Notes under the pieces: generated by a model
What the model was told of the DNA's origin: nothing
Database searches by the model: none
Seen by the model: the letters and a program-made list of their open reading frames with translations, nothing else
Assembly (NCBI GenBank): GCA_013146195.2
Contig: CM028379.1
Span: forward strand, 64,724,239 to 64,788,238
Source: Codonopsis lanceolata
Lineage: Eukaryota > Streptophyta > Magnoliopsida > Asterales > Campanulaceae
Length of the DNA stretch: 64,000 nt
Direction of reading: 5' to 3'
Position numbers and translations under genes: made by a program
Shown here: in pieces, positions 1 through 11,740 of the stretch
Layout: each line of letters starts with the position of its first letter
How positions within the stretch are numbered: position 1 is the stretch's first letter

Positions 1-24
1 ATATATATATATATATATATATAT
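1..24. repeat. (AT)n microsatellite
   Basis: Pure alternating AT runs from the window edge to about position 24. It probably lies in an intron or flank of the PMD-like gene that follows and may continue outside the window. Confidence 0.9.
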
Positions 25-145
25 GCAAGAATGTGAAATACATATTTTGTTTTTCTTTTAAAAGTTTCCTAATTTACTGACATGTAAAAAGGGTTTATGA
101 GAATCTTACCTTCCCTTCTTCTTTTTTTTTTTTTTTTTTTTTTAG

Positions 146-1883
146 GAGCGCACGACCTTGGCCCGGGTTCGGGCGAGCTGTGACAAGGTTCTGGATATTT
201 TTCATCTGATGTCCAAACCGGCCCGGGTGTTGGTGGAATCCTCAGGTCTTGGAGTATTTATGCGGCCTTTTCGTCCCTTCCGCAGCTACTTGGCCATTTT
301 TGACATCTTGCCGGACTATTGGTGGGATACTACCCATACCTTTCATTTTGGATGGGGAGAGGCTACGATGACCCCGTGTGATTTTGCTGCCATCACTGGT
401 ATCTATACCAGCATTGGCCGGACTCTAGAGCCGGATTATACTCTTTGTCATCATCATGACGTGGTGGAGGATCTCCAAGGCTTTGTGCCCGAATACAAAT
501 CTGCAGATGAGATCATGATTGGCAATGTTAAAAGATGGCTTTTGGCAAATGCTGGGACGGTTAATGCCGGGGATAGCATAGTTGTAGCTCGCGTTGCCAA
601 GGCATTCATATTTTTATTTTTGGGGATGTCACTTTTTGCCAATTCATCCACCACTTTGAGAGTTTCCCCCTGGGCTGTGTTCAGGAGTTAGACCGCGTGA
701 TCGAGTACGACTGTGGGCAGGCGGGCTTGGTTGAGCTTTATGCTTCTATGGACAGGGCGAGCCGAAACGATTCACCGACCATGAATGGCTTTGCTCCGGC
801 TTGGGAGGTAAATTTTTTTTCTACTTCCGATTTTTCTTCTTTCTTCTCTTTTTTCCTTTTATTATTTCTGCCAACAAATTTTCTTTTTAACTGACTCTTT
901 TTTTTTCTTTTTTTTTTTTCAGGTGTGGACTTACTCCGTCTTTCATTTCACGTCGGGCTCATTGCGTAGTCGCGTTCACGGACCACCTTATTTGACTGAA
1001 TTCGTGAATGAAAACCGAAAGAAGAAGGATTGCGACTGCCGTTTTCTGGAGCAAATTGGGCTGCGGGATAGGTTAGCTAGCTCGACCTCGGGCACAGTGC
1101 ACTTACTCCCTTGGCAGAATCTGGTAGGGCCATATGAGGTTGACCTAACATTGAGCCGATGTCGGATACTTATGGTATCAATTATGAATGATTCATTGTA
1201 CATGGGCGAGCGGGTTAATCGCCAACATTCCTTGCTCCCGACATTTCCGGTGGCGCCTCATGCACTTCCCCCTTGGGTGATCGTTAAAAATATTCTGCTG
1301 AACAGGTATCTTTACATGTCGAAATTTGTCATGCCGCCATGTGATTATCTGGTCATACCATATGAGGAGTTTCTGAGGACGATGCTTCATCCTGCCCCTC
1401 CTTCCCGTATGGTGGCCAAGCGTGCGTCTGATGCATGTGATAGACCAGGGTCTTCTCACCCAGCTCCTGAGATGCAGTCTGAGTTCTCTATTCCTGATGA
1501 TGTTTTCTCTACCTTCCGATATCGGCGAGACGGAAGACTTATAGAGGAAGTTTTACCCGATGCGGACATTCCTGAGGAGTACCATGTTCCCGAGCATGCT
1601 CGCATGGTAAATATCATCACTCATTTTTTTAGTATCACCTTTTTTTTAGTATCACTCTTTTTTTAAGATTGATGAATTTCTTTTGCTGTTTCAACACTTT
1701 TTTTCTAGGTTAAGGTGTCAACATACAAGAGGTTGCTGCGAGGCTTCGTTAGCATCAACAAGCTTACCAGCGGCTTATGGATGATTTTTCTTGCCGAGGA
1801 AATAATGCTATACGGTAGACCAGACGCCGCGATGATGATGAAGATGAAGCTTGCGGGTCGAGTCGCGCTCGGGTGAGAGGTTA
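146..1883 (+). pseudogene. Plant mobile domain (PMD, MAIN-like) protein, broken
   Basis: PMD proteins are a plant family found in MAIN/MAIL nuclear proteins and in many transposons. Three exons are visible. Exon 1 (146-807) follows a long T tract ending in AG and opens in frame without an ATG, so the 5' end lies upstream. It carries the typical PMD stretch with WWDTTHTFHFGWGEATMTPCDF and LDRVIEYDCGQAGLVELY. Exon 2 (923-1606) joins in phase 0 between clean GT and AG sites, with RLIEEVLPD near its end. Exon 3 (1709-1883) gives QQAYQRLMDDF and an acidic, arginine-rich tail. Breaks: a frameshift at the C run 666-670, a frame change at or near the exon 2/3 boundary, and two in-frame TAG codons in exon 3. 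Family assignment is confident; whether it was a host or transposon-borne copy is unknown. Confidence 0.8.
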
Positions 1884-2062
1884 AGGACACATGATTGGCG
1901 GCAGAGCGGGCCCTCGAGTCATGGGAGGTGATTTTGAAAGAGGCAGAGCTTCTTGCGATTATTAGCTCCTTTACCTGCACACATTAGTTTTTTTTTTTTC
2001 TGTACCAGACTCTTTACATATCTATAAGCGCAATGCAATATTGTTCTTATGATGCAATAATT
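1884..2062. other. AT-rich spacer, no gene seen
   Basis: Short spacer between the PMD pseudogene and the LINE target-site duplication. It holds a T-rich run near 1990 and nothing coding. It may be the 3' untranslated part of the PMD gene. Confidence 0.5.
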
Positions 2063-2075
2063 AAATGCAAAGACT
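2063..2075. repeat. LINE target-site duplication, left copy
   Basis: The 13-mer AAATGCAAAGACT occurs here and again at 7863-7875, immediately after the A-rich tail of the LINE. The two copies are identical, as expected for target-primed reverse transcription. Confidence 0.85.
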
Positions 2076-2203
2076 AAATTTTTGACCTAAACACACACTT
2101 TACACTTATGCTTATCTTTAAATTGAGAGTCAAAACACTTAGTCTCACACAGTGAAGGTGCGATTCTTCCCTCCTGTTTGCGGCTAGGGTTTGTCGGCGA
2201 CCT

Positions 2204-3642
2204 ATGGAGGATCCCCCAGCCCCACCGGATCCGCCCCCCCTAGCTAAGACTTTTGCAGCAGCCCTTTCCTCCTCACCTACTACAATTCTTAATGCTTTCC
2301 ACATCCCGCCCTCAACCTACAAGGGAGAACCATCTCTTAAACTAACTTCAGAAATTATTGAAGCTCTCGCCCAACCATTTAAACATGCATTAGTCGAAAA
2401 GTTTTCCCATGGCCGTCCTTCGCTGGATTCTATACGAAAACTCTTCCAAACTTTCGGCCTCAAGGCAGCAGTTTCCATTGGTCATCTTGATGCAAAGCAT
2501 GTGCTCATTCAGGTTTAGCATGATGACGATTATCAACGGCTATGGATAAAAGATCAGTGGTATCTTGGCCGCTTTCCCATGAGAGTATTCAAGTGGACGC
2601 CGGATTTCAGACCCGATGTTGAAAGCCCTATTGTACCACCTGATTTCATATCTGCCTCCCAATCCACCTGCTTTCATAAATCGACTCTCTTCTCCATTGC
2701 GTCCCTCTTTGGTCGACCGCTCATGCTTGATCAGCCCACTACCAACCTCACTCGTCCTAGCGTGGCCCGGGTTTGTGTTGAGATCGATCTCACCAAACCT
2801 ATCCCAAAACGAGTTTGGATTGATTGCGGCGCCACATATCTAAGCTTTTGGCAATCTCTAGAGGCGGAGAATACCCCTCTTTATTGCTCCCACTGCTATC
2901 GACAAGGCCATTCCGACCTTGGCTGTAAGCTGAAACACCCCCCAAATCCCGCTAGCGATCCCCTTCCCCGAGCTCCACCACCTCCCCCTCCTCCTCCCTC
3001 TACAAGATGGACACCGAAAAAACCCTCAGCCAATATAGAGCCTTCGGCCACTAAGCCTCACTCACCACTGCTTTTGCCAACTAAGAGCCCTCAAAACCTA
3101 ACCCTAATGGGAATGACTCTCCCCAAGGTCGTACTACCACGACACCCGACCCTCCCAATGTTTCGACTCGGCAAGAACCCGATAACCAAGCTTCAGTTCT
3201 GGCTCAAGATAATCCCCCGGTGATAGTAGTGGATAAATCCCCATTGCATGATTCTTCTCAACAAGACACCACTGCATCCATGACCCAACAAGACAAACCT
3301 GATCTAATAGCGGGTGACTCCTCAAACGCCATGCATGAAACCTCTCCAGTAGGTACAGCCTCTAATGTAGCATCAGTGGATAACGATGCTGTTGCATCCT
3401 TAATAGAGGAAGAGCCCCCCACGGTTTTATCTCCTAATCGTTTCGTCGTGTTACAAACTTTTCAAGAGGAGGATATGAATATGGATACTCACTCTTTTCA
3501 TGCTCTTGATCTCGAAGCGCCCACGGTCAAAAAACCAGCTATGAAGAAAGGGGCTGTTGTAGGGAAAGGGGTGAATACCCGGTCTAAAAAGCTTGCTAAA
3601 ACCCAATCTGAGTGCACTTCTCACGTCTCTCATGACGACTAA
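2204..3642 (+). pseudogene. LINE ORF1: DUF4283-like protein with CCHC knuckle
   Basis: ORF1 proteins of plant L1 elements bind the element RNA and act as chaperones. A real ATG at 2204 starts MEDPPAPPDPPPLAKTF. The DUF4283-like region spans about 2300-2870 and includes RLWIKDQWYLGRFPMRVFKW. One CCHC knuckle (C-x2-C-x4-H-x4-C) is at 2885-2926. A proline-rich linker and a Ser/Asp-rich tail follow. Breaks: an in-frame TAG at 2516-2518 and a frame change near 3100 between the proline-rich part and the tail. The stop at 3640-3642 lies just past the ORF2 ATG, so the ORFs overlap by 11 nt. No membrane or signal segment is seen. Confidence 0.8.
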
Positions 3643-6600
3643 ACCCCTCTTTTGGAACCTTCGGGGTGTGGGTAATGATTCCACAATCTCCCGTCTTAAA
3701 AAACTGGTCAAGATGCATAATATTTCCTTTCTTTCCATTTGCGAGCCGAAGCAAGATAAGTCTAAACTCTCATTTATTGCGCATAAACTGAAGTTCCGTT
3801 ATTATTTCCATAATTCTGCTAACACTCTTTGGATAATGGCAAAATCTTCCTTTAAATGTCAGGCTATTAATGATTCTGAGCAGCAATTCACTCTTAATGT
3901 CCAAAGATTTTTCATGGGCTCTCCCCCGCCTTGATTACATCTGCTCATGCTAAGTGTAACAATGACGACCGCCGCTTGCTATGGGAGGATATTATTGCTA
4001 TGGGACGGATTTTCGTGATAAACCATGGATGGTTTTTGGTGATTTCAACATAATTTTGATCCTCAAGAAAAAATCTGGGGCCTAGCCGGACCCAGTGGTG
4101 CTTCGACTTTCAAGCTTGTCTTAATGCGGCGGATTTATCTCGATATTGGATATACCGAGCAAATATACATGGAGCAACAACCGTGACGGCCACGCCACCA
4201 TTTACCAACGCTCGATCGCGGTTTGCAACTCCAAATGGATTTCCACTTTTGCTACCACAACCGTTGAGCACCTCAATAGAACGTGCTCTGATCATGCCCC
4301 TCTTCTTATATCCATCTCTCGAATCGCAGCCGAACCCTTATCATTTCCGCTTCTCAATGTTTGGGCCGATCATCACAGCCAGATATCGTTACATCGCCTT
4401 GGACAAAACAGCGTGGGTCGTCCAATGGTGCGCTTTGCCAATAAACTCAAAGTCGTTAAAATCGCTTTAAAATCTTGGAACAAGGAAACTTTCGCGACAT
4501 TTTCCAAGCAGTTAAAAAAGCGGAGGATGACGTTTTGGTTGAGGAACTGAACTATGAACAATGTAATACTCCTAGTAACCGGGCAGCCCTCCATCTCGCC
4601 CAAGCTAATCTGCAGCGTGTTCTGAAGATAGAAGAGAAGTTTTGGCGCCAAAAGTCCCACCTTCGATGGCTAAAAGATGGTGATGCTAACACCAAACCGT
4701 TTCACGCATCGGTTAAACACACCCGAAATAAGCTGTACCTTCACCAAATTGAGGATATGCATGGCAATTTAGTCTCTTCCGAGGCCGCTATTAAAACTGC
4801 TGCAGTGGATTACTATCGTGAGCAACTTACTGCTACTCCTTGTAGTCCTAATAATCTACTGGATGTCATTCCGCCTATTATTTCTGTGGAACAAAGTGAA
4901 TCTCTTTCTATCCCTCCTTCATCTGAGGAAATTAAAGAGGTTGTATTTTCTTTAAGCGCTGACAGTGCTGCTGGCCCGGACGGTTTCAATGGTAAGTTCT
5001 ATACCTCCTGTTGGGATATAATAGCGGTGGATTTTTGTTTGGCTATTGCTGAATTCTTTGCAGGATTTGAGATGCCCAAGTCCTGGACTAGCACTCTTCT
5101 TCTCACCATCCCCAAATCCAGTCAGATTGCTTCTTTCAAAGACCTCCGCCCGATCGCCTTATGCAACTTCGCAATAAAGTGATCTCCAAGATTCTAGCTT
5201 CATGTTGGGCCGATTGCTCCTCTCATCATCTCGTAAAACCAAAGTGCCTTTACTAAGGGGCATTTGATCCAGACAATTATATCATCGCTTGCTCACGAGC
5301 TTACTCATCAACTTAAGAAGAAGATCAATGGCTCTAATATCATCATTAAGCTAGATATGGCCAAAGCATTTGACAGAGTCTCATGGCACTTCCTCATTAA
5401 GGTGCTCAGGAATTTCGGATTCAGAGAAACATTTATTGATTTGGTCTGGCGCTCTATTTCTAATAATCATTTCTGCTCGTGAATGGTAGCTCGCTTGTTC
5501 TTTCCTTCTTCCCGTGGCTTACGCCAAGGCGATCCGCTATCCCCGAGTCTTTTATCATAGCAATGAGGTGCTTAGTCGAAGCTTAAACAATCTTCACCCG
5601 TCTCACCCGGGATTTGCCTATTCTTCATCCAGTGGCTGTCCAATTATCTCTCACCTGGCATTCGCGGATGATGTTGTAATTTTCTGTAATGGGAACAAAC
5701 GCTCTCTAACTCAACATCGTAGTCTGTTGGAAGCTTACGAGCAATGTTCGGGTCAATCAATTAATTCGGGAAAGAGTTGTTTCATCGTCTCGTCCAAGAC
5801 GGCGAACTCTCGGGCTGCTTCTATAAAACGTAATGTGGGTTTCAATCGTAAACTTTTGCCCCCCCCCTTTTGAAGGCCGGAATAAGAAAAGCCTTTTGAC
5901 CCTCTTATCGCTGCCTTCAGCCAAAATAGACTCGTGGTCGGGGGCATTTCTTTCCCAAGCAGGAAGAATCACTCTTATCAATTCTGTCCTTCACTCATTA
6001 GTGATGTACCAAATCGATGTTCTTGATCCTCCTATGACTGTTATCAAGCACATTCACAAATTATTTGCTAATTTCTTCTGGGGCTCGATTGCTAGCAAGC
6101 AAAAAGTTCACTGGATTGCTTGGGACAATTGTTGTCGAACGATAGACGAAGGAGGAATTGGTACCAGATCCGTCTCTGATGTTGTTCGTGCCTTTGCAAT
6201 GCAACTTTGGTGGCGCTTCCGATCCACCAACAACCTATGGAGCTAGTTTATGCGTGCCAAATATTGCTCGTCGTCTCACCCGGTTCTCTCCTCTATTGCC
6301 GGTTCTTACTCTTGGAGGCGTATGTGTTCGGTGAGGGAAGAATCTGAACAATACATCAAATGGATCATCGGCAAGGGTGACTGCTCAATGTGGCTGGATA
6401 ATTGGATGCATGTCTCTCCTCTGCGGCCCTCGTCGAGCAGTATAGTTAAAGTTCGGGAGGCCTTCAGCGCTAACAACAGCCTCTCAGCCTCAGCCATCTC
6501 AGAAATTGGTTGGACAGTGGCCAATGCAGTATCTTCCCTTGGCATTGTTATCACCGATCAGCCCGATGTGGCTAGCTGGACGAAAACTAGTAGTGGTTTG

Positions 6601-7686
6601 TTCACCCTTTCTTCAGCGTGGCAAATAACAAGGAGAAAATGGCCAATTCTTTCCTCTTCCAAATTCATTTGGCATAAACACCTCCCGAAAAAGATGAGTG
6701 TATTCATGTGGCGATTATGGCAACAGAAACTTCCGTTAGATGAAAGTGTTATTAAAAAAGGGATATCTATGGCTTCTCGATGCTCTTGTTGTGTGACGGG
6801 TCACAGTGAATCCTATGATCATGTCTTCATAGACAGCCCGATTGCTAGGAATATATGGTCTGAGTTCAACAGATTGGGGGGTATATCTTACTGGTCGATC
6901 GCTTCCTCAACTTTGCTTCGCTTCGTGGTGGTCGGGCATCATTCTATTCTCCACTATATTACTCCTTCTATAGTCCTATGGGAACTATGGAAATATAGAA
7001 ATTCATGCTTACATAATAATTCTCGCTGCGCTCCGTGGATTTTATTGGATAGGATCAGAGGCTCCATTTCTTCTATAATTCAGTGCACGGGTTTATCTAC
7101 CAATGCTGGAACTGTTGGAGACGCTCTTTTCACTGCCAGGTTAGGTCGTCCCAAATCGGCTGTTATCCGTTCAGTGTATTGGCTGAAACCTCCGATGGGC
7201 GTGCTGAAGCTTAATTGTGATGGCGTTAGTAGAGGTAATCCGGGTTCGAGTTCGGGTGGAGGTATTATTCGCAACAATAATGGGGATTTCATTCTTGCTT
7301 TTGCTAATTTTTATGGTGATGGGAATAGTGCTCAAGCAGAATACTCTGCTCTTCTTCATGGGTTGCTTTGGCTTCAACGAAAGGGTTGGTCTCATTCTAT
7401 AGTCGAGCTGGATTCTAAAACAGTGGTTGATTGTGTTAATGGAAATGGAAAGCCTCCTTGGCTTTGCGCGTATTTATACCGGTCCATCATAAAGCTCATT
7501 CAGGAGTTGGATATTGTTCTGCGCCATGTTTATTGGGAAGCCAACTCAGCCGCCGATGCGATGGCTAATCTGGGATGTGACTGCCGTTCTGACATTCTTT
7601 TTGATTCGCCTCTTTCCTTGCCAACCAAAATTAGAGGTCTTATCGCTCTTGATAAATCGGAGACTGCTTATGTTCGTGTTTCTTAA
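3632..7686 (+). pseudogene. LINE ORF2: APE endonuclease, reverse transcriptase, RNase H
   Basis: ORF2 nicks the target and copies the element RNA. ATG at 3632 opens an APE-type endonuclease (MTTKPLFWNLRGVGND). Later endonuclease blocks are broken, with SDHAPLLIS near 4285-4310. The reverse transcriptase has SAAGPDGFNGKFY (near 4964), KLDMAKAFDRVSW (near 5345), GLRQGDPLSP (5516-5545) and the catalytic LAFADD block (near 5655-5670). A zf-RVT domain (about 6600-6880) is followed by RNase H (about 7200-7570) with NCDGVSRGNPG, QAEYSAL, VELDSK and ANSAADAMAN, so its acidic residues remain. Several frameshifts and stops occur (near 3930, 4140, 5180, 5480, 5870 and 6244), yet 6250-7686 is open throughout. 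The uninterrupted RNase H end suggests fairly recent inactivation. Confidence 0.85.
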
Positions 7687-7862
7687 TTTTTATTTCTGTC
7701 TTTGGTTTGTCTGCTGTTTTCTTTTCGAGGTTAGGCTCCTCTGTCCTCCCATCTATAAGGGCCAGGCTGGTTGTCCCCCTCAAGCTTGTAATATTTTTCT
7801 TATATAAATAAAATCCTGCAGGATACCGTCCCTGTTTCATAAAAAAAAAATAAAAATAAAAA

Positions 7863-7875
7863 AAATGCAAAGACT
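7863..7875. repeat. LINE target-site duplication, right copy
   Basis: Exact repeat of the 13-mer at 2063-2075, fused to the end of the A-rich tail. Confidence 0.85.
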
Positions 7876-8231
7876 CAAAAATCGCATGCATAAAAGAAAA
7901 CTAGACCATTATCTAGGGGTAATGGCACACTGTAATTTTTGACCAAAGATATAGGAAGGTACCCATTCAGATTTAAAACGGGATTTTCTGGTGGCTTGCG
8001 GGGAGGAAGAAGCAGCCGCCTCTTCCTGTGCTTGGCCATATAATTGCTACAAGGCTATTTTTTATAGCCTCTTCATTTTTCTTCGTGATCAGACAAGGGC
8101 GACAGTTGATGGTCGGGGAAGAAAACCGGAATACCAGGTTGTTTTAGGAAGCAGGAACAACAAAGCTGGCGCCACCCATATATGAAGTGGGCGCCGAGCC
8201 TGGTTTGGGTATGGGTGGTGCCCAGTTTCCT
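7876..8231. other. Spacer between LINE and LTR element A, with inverted repeat
   Basis: No coding feature I can support. The notable structure is an imperfect inverted repeat at about 8166-8217: TGGCGCCACCCAT on the left and ATGGGTGGTGCCCA on the right, with a second GGCGCC-type arm in the loop. This is probably the original locus around the PMD pseudogene. Confidence 0.5.
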
Positions 8232-9183
8232 TGTAAGACCCCGAACCTTCGTGTATTTGACTTTCTCGTGTTGCGTGCTTTGTTGTTAATGCGTCGAGTG
8301 TTTATCTTAACAGGATAGCACCTAAATAAGTCTCATTGGAGTCTTAGTACCTTGCATATAAGATTTACAATGTTCATCTTAGTTGTTGTATGCTTGGTTG
8401 AGAGTTTAGAAGCATTGTTGCTTCGTTTGAGCCTTAGGGTTTCTCGGGATTGCCTTCGTTGCTTGTATTGTTTGTGCTTTCAACTTGCGAGAAGTTCATT
8501 TAAGTTCTAAACCAAGTGTACTAGTAGTTCTCATGCTTGCATAATCATTGTTCATAAACTTGTTGCATTTGGAAATAAGATGACCAACATATTACTTCAC
8601 AGATTCAGTCCGGTTTTGGGCAAACTTCGGGAAAATTATGGTACCAATATACTAAAGAGAATTTTCTAAAAATTTAGTATGTTTTACCTAAATATGTTAG
8701 GATACGCCCTGTAAAATATGGTATTTTTCCAAGGTGTATAACTACCTCATTTAGGTCTTGACTTACGGCTGTGCCAGAATTCTGTTTTCAGGAAATCAGC
8801 TTCTGAACTTGAGCTTGTAGTAGCCATATTTTGATGAATATAAGTCCAAATAGAGTAATTTAAAAGGCTAAACTATATTTTAAAGAGTCTAGGTTCACAA
8901 AAATCAATAATCACCTCATTTTGAGGTGTGAGATATTTATGGTCGATTTTACAAGACTGACTGTCTGTTTTCTAGATTTTGGGTTTTTGACTTGTTTTGG
9001 TTGAAGACCCCCTTACCCCTTGCCCCTTATCCAAAGTCGGACCATTTAAGCCTAGAACATCATTTTTTACTTTATTCAAACCCTTATAAGCCCTTGCATC
9101 AACCATTATCAAAGGCCATCCTCCCTTAGCCAATAGAAAGGCTTATAACCCCATTCACTTGGATCAGGGTCTAAATGGTAAGT

Positions 9184-9416
9184 ATATAAATCATTTTTCC
9201 AGCCTAATTCAGCCATTTGTGATCAAAAACTTCAGAGATGCAGAGCTTCAAGCTCCATTTTCGTCCATGGAGGAAACCCTAGTTTGAGAGACCATTTCCC
9301 GGAGTTCCGGTGGTCCGATCGGCGATCCGAGACCGCCAAATCGAAGTCCTTGATCTTCTCTACAACAATCCTTGCTTTGATCATCCTTTCCTCCATTAAT
9401 CTTAGGACTAAGGTAC
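9184..9416 (+). promoter_or_regulatory. LTR promoter and leader of element A, 5' copy
   Basis: TATA-like AGTATATAAATC lies at about 9181-9192. The downstream leader contains a GC-rich block (near 9297-9345, CCCGGAGTTCCGGTGGTCC) shared by all related LTRs here. It ends in CTAAGGTACGTT, which fits a plant 5' splice site with GT at 9413-9414. The TATA-to-donor distance of about 230 bp suits a short non-coding first exon. Use as a promoter is inferred. Confidence 0.55.
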
Positions 9417-11509
9417 GTTGAGAAATCCCTGAGATTTTCATGTTCAATAAAGTAACATGACCCCTTCATTATAGTTGTTCTATTGATGATTATGAACATT
9501 TTTTGTGAAGAAGAAACCACCAATTCAACCTATAAAATATGTGTAGGATTTTATGAATTCTTATTGAAGTTGTGATTTTGACTTTATGCAAAGCATGAAT
9601 TTTGTTTATAATGAGCTTAGGAACAACTCTTGTGAAAGATTATGTTTCAATTCAAGGTTTAACAAAATCTCCGATTCTAGGGTTTGAAACTCGGGATTGT
9701 GTTTAAGGCTAGTTTAAGATCATGAACGGCCTAGTTATTGAGTTCTAAATGAAAGGAGAACTTAGGAAAGGGCAATGTGATGCATAGAGTATCAATGCTC
9801 TATTTGGTTGAATTTTAGTAAAACTCACCGGAGTTGAGATTAGGGAGTTATTGAACAATACCGACTCCACATTCAATCCATACGACGTTTGTAGTGCGTT
9901 AGACTAATATATTAGCTTACGTGACTTTGAGATGGATTGAAGGGCATGTTTGATATGAGTGATTATAAGACTCAATCGAGTTCTTATGTGGTTTATGTGA
10001 TTGTGTGAAGCAAATGCACAATTGAGAGCATGTTGTAGAATGATGTATCTACTTGACGGGTTGAATTCACTCTTTTCGAATTCCTACTTTATTCTTTAAT
10101 GAGTAAAAACACATACTTGTTGAATAATGAATTTGAGGTCTATTCTATGAGAAGATTTGGATTGGGGCTTTCTTAGTACTCTATACATGGAGTCTACTTG
10201 TATAAGTCGCTACGATGACCATGTTGTTATCTAAGACTCACTGGTATGGTTTGACCTTACGGGTTATTACCGCTCTAGTGTTGCTTAAGTCTTTGACTAC
10301 CATCGAATTTTGTGTTATTGAATGAGTTACGACTCTAGGAAGAGTATAGTAAATGGCTTCATGATCCGAGACTAACGGAGTAGTCTTGGATAGTACTTAA
10401 TGGACTGATGGTTAAGTTGTGACTCTGTTGAATTTCATAGGTGAATATAGAATACTGTGTATATTTTATATTATGACTAAATGCATGATTTCCTACCTTG
10501 TCAAGAATTGATTCTTCTATGTGTTTCTATGATATGACTTATGAGCATATTGAATGTATTTGCCTTCGTGCCTGATTTGTTCTACAGTTAATGAATTGTG
10601 GTGAACTTGGATTCTACTATTAAGTGGAATTATGAATCAAAATTGAACTAAGCTTGATTTCACATTAATCAACTTGGGCTTCCCTTATATAATTGACTTG
10701 GGACTTGAACTAAGAATCCTAAATGGAATGAGAACCTTGCTATGCCTCAAACGAGAACATAGAAAAGAGTCTTAGGACACATATAGTGTTCAAACTCTAT
10801 TTGGTTGGAATTGTAGTAAAGACTCAACGGAGTCGAATTAAGGAACAATTGAACCTTACGAGGATCGTGGTGAGATCCTATGACAATTATATTCCAGTTG
10901 ACTAGATTACTAGCTTTTGGGACTTGAATTGAATAGAGTGAACAAACTTGGCACTTATGATTTAGAGACTTAAATGAGTTCCTATTGTGGTTTTGTGATT
11001 TATGTAACAATGTGCATAATCGTATGAGTTTAGTAGGTCATTGTATCTACTTGAGAATTAGCAAGTAAACATCTACTTGTGCATTGCATATAAGTCCAGC
11101 TGGCATTACTTGAGTTTTCATGATGATGGTGGGACGATGCATTGCCTTCACGAATTATGGGATTCGTGATTGTAATGTATCGCCGCATCGCCGGATTCGG
11201 GTTTCACACACACCTCCACCGCTAGCTACGGTGGGGAAGTAGCCCCTTTGTCGTAACCAATTGAGCCACATTGGCTAGTGCTATTTTCTGAGTAGAGCTC
11301 GGACCAGAAGAGAGCTCGGTACTTTGATACCGAACACGTGTATCACGGCACGATATGATTAACGGTTGTGATTGCGGAGCAATACGACGAAAGTGATTTG
11401 GTATCTTCTATATCCTTTATGTGGCTTACTATGGGCACTTATGTGATAACAAAGTGTTAGTTGAACATGAGATCTTATTGACCATGTTTGTATTGGCTGA
11501 TGATATATG

Positions 11510-11740
11510 AGAGATTTGATATGTATATATAGATATATGCATACTTGTATATGAGATATATATGAAAGTCTTGATGTGTATATATATAGATATGCACACT
11601 TATGCATGATGATTTTATGGGAGATTTTATATGTATATTTAGAGATATACATATTGATATAGGTGTATATATATAAACATGCACCCTTACACGTGGTAAC
11701 AGTGTGAATAGCTTGATTCGTATATATAATGATATGTATA
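11510..11740 (+). repeat. AT-rich minisatellite in LTR A
   Basis: About five degenerate units, starting near 11515, 11571, 11628, 11660 and 11716. They share the pattern TGTATATATAGATATG followed by CACACTT or similar, with spacing of roughly 30-60 bp. It is seen only in the 5' LTR because the other copy is truncated before this point. Confidence 0.65.

Larger units (their letters stand above)
2076..7862 (+). mobile_element. L1-type LINE with RNase H, full length but inactive
   Basis: Non-LTR retrotransposon of about 5.8 kb. Order: 5' UTR (2076-2203), ORF1 nucleic-acid-binding protein, ORF2 with endonuclease, reverse transcriptase, zinc-binding domain and RNase H, a 3' UTR with an AATAAA-like signal near 7807, and a tail of A runs (7839-7862). 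Identical 13-bp duplications flank it, so both ends are defined. Both ORFs carry stops and frameshifts, so this copy cannot move unaided. A 5'-truncated relative of its 3' end lies inverted at 22186-22310, and a related ORF1 piece lies at 62221-62826, so the family has been active repeatedly here. Confidence 0.9.

Noticed and set aside
9232..9523. Small minus-strand ORFs of 70-90 codons, repeated at 15383-15674
   Set aside because: They are antisense to the GC-rich LTR leader, occur twice only because the LTR does, and have no family motif.
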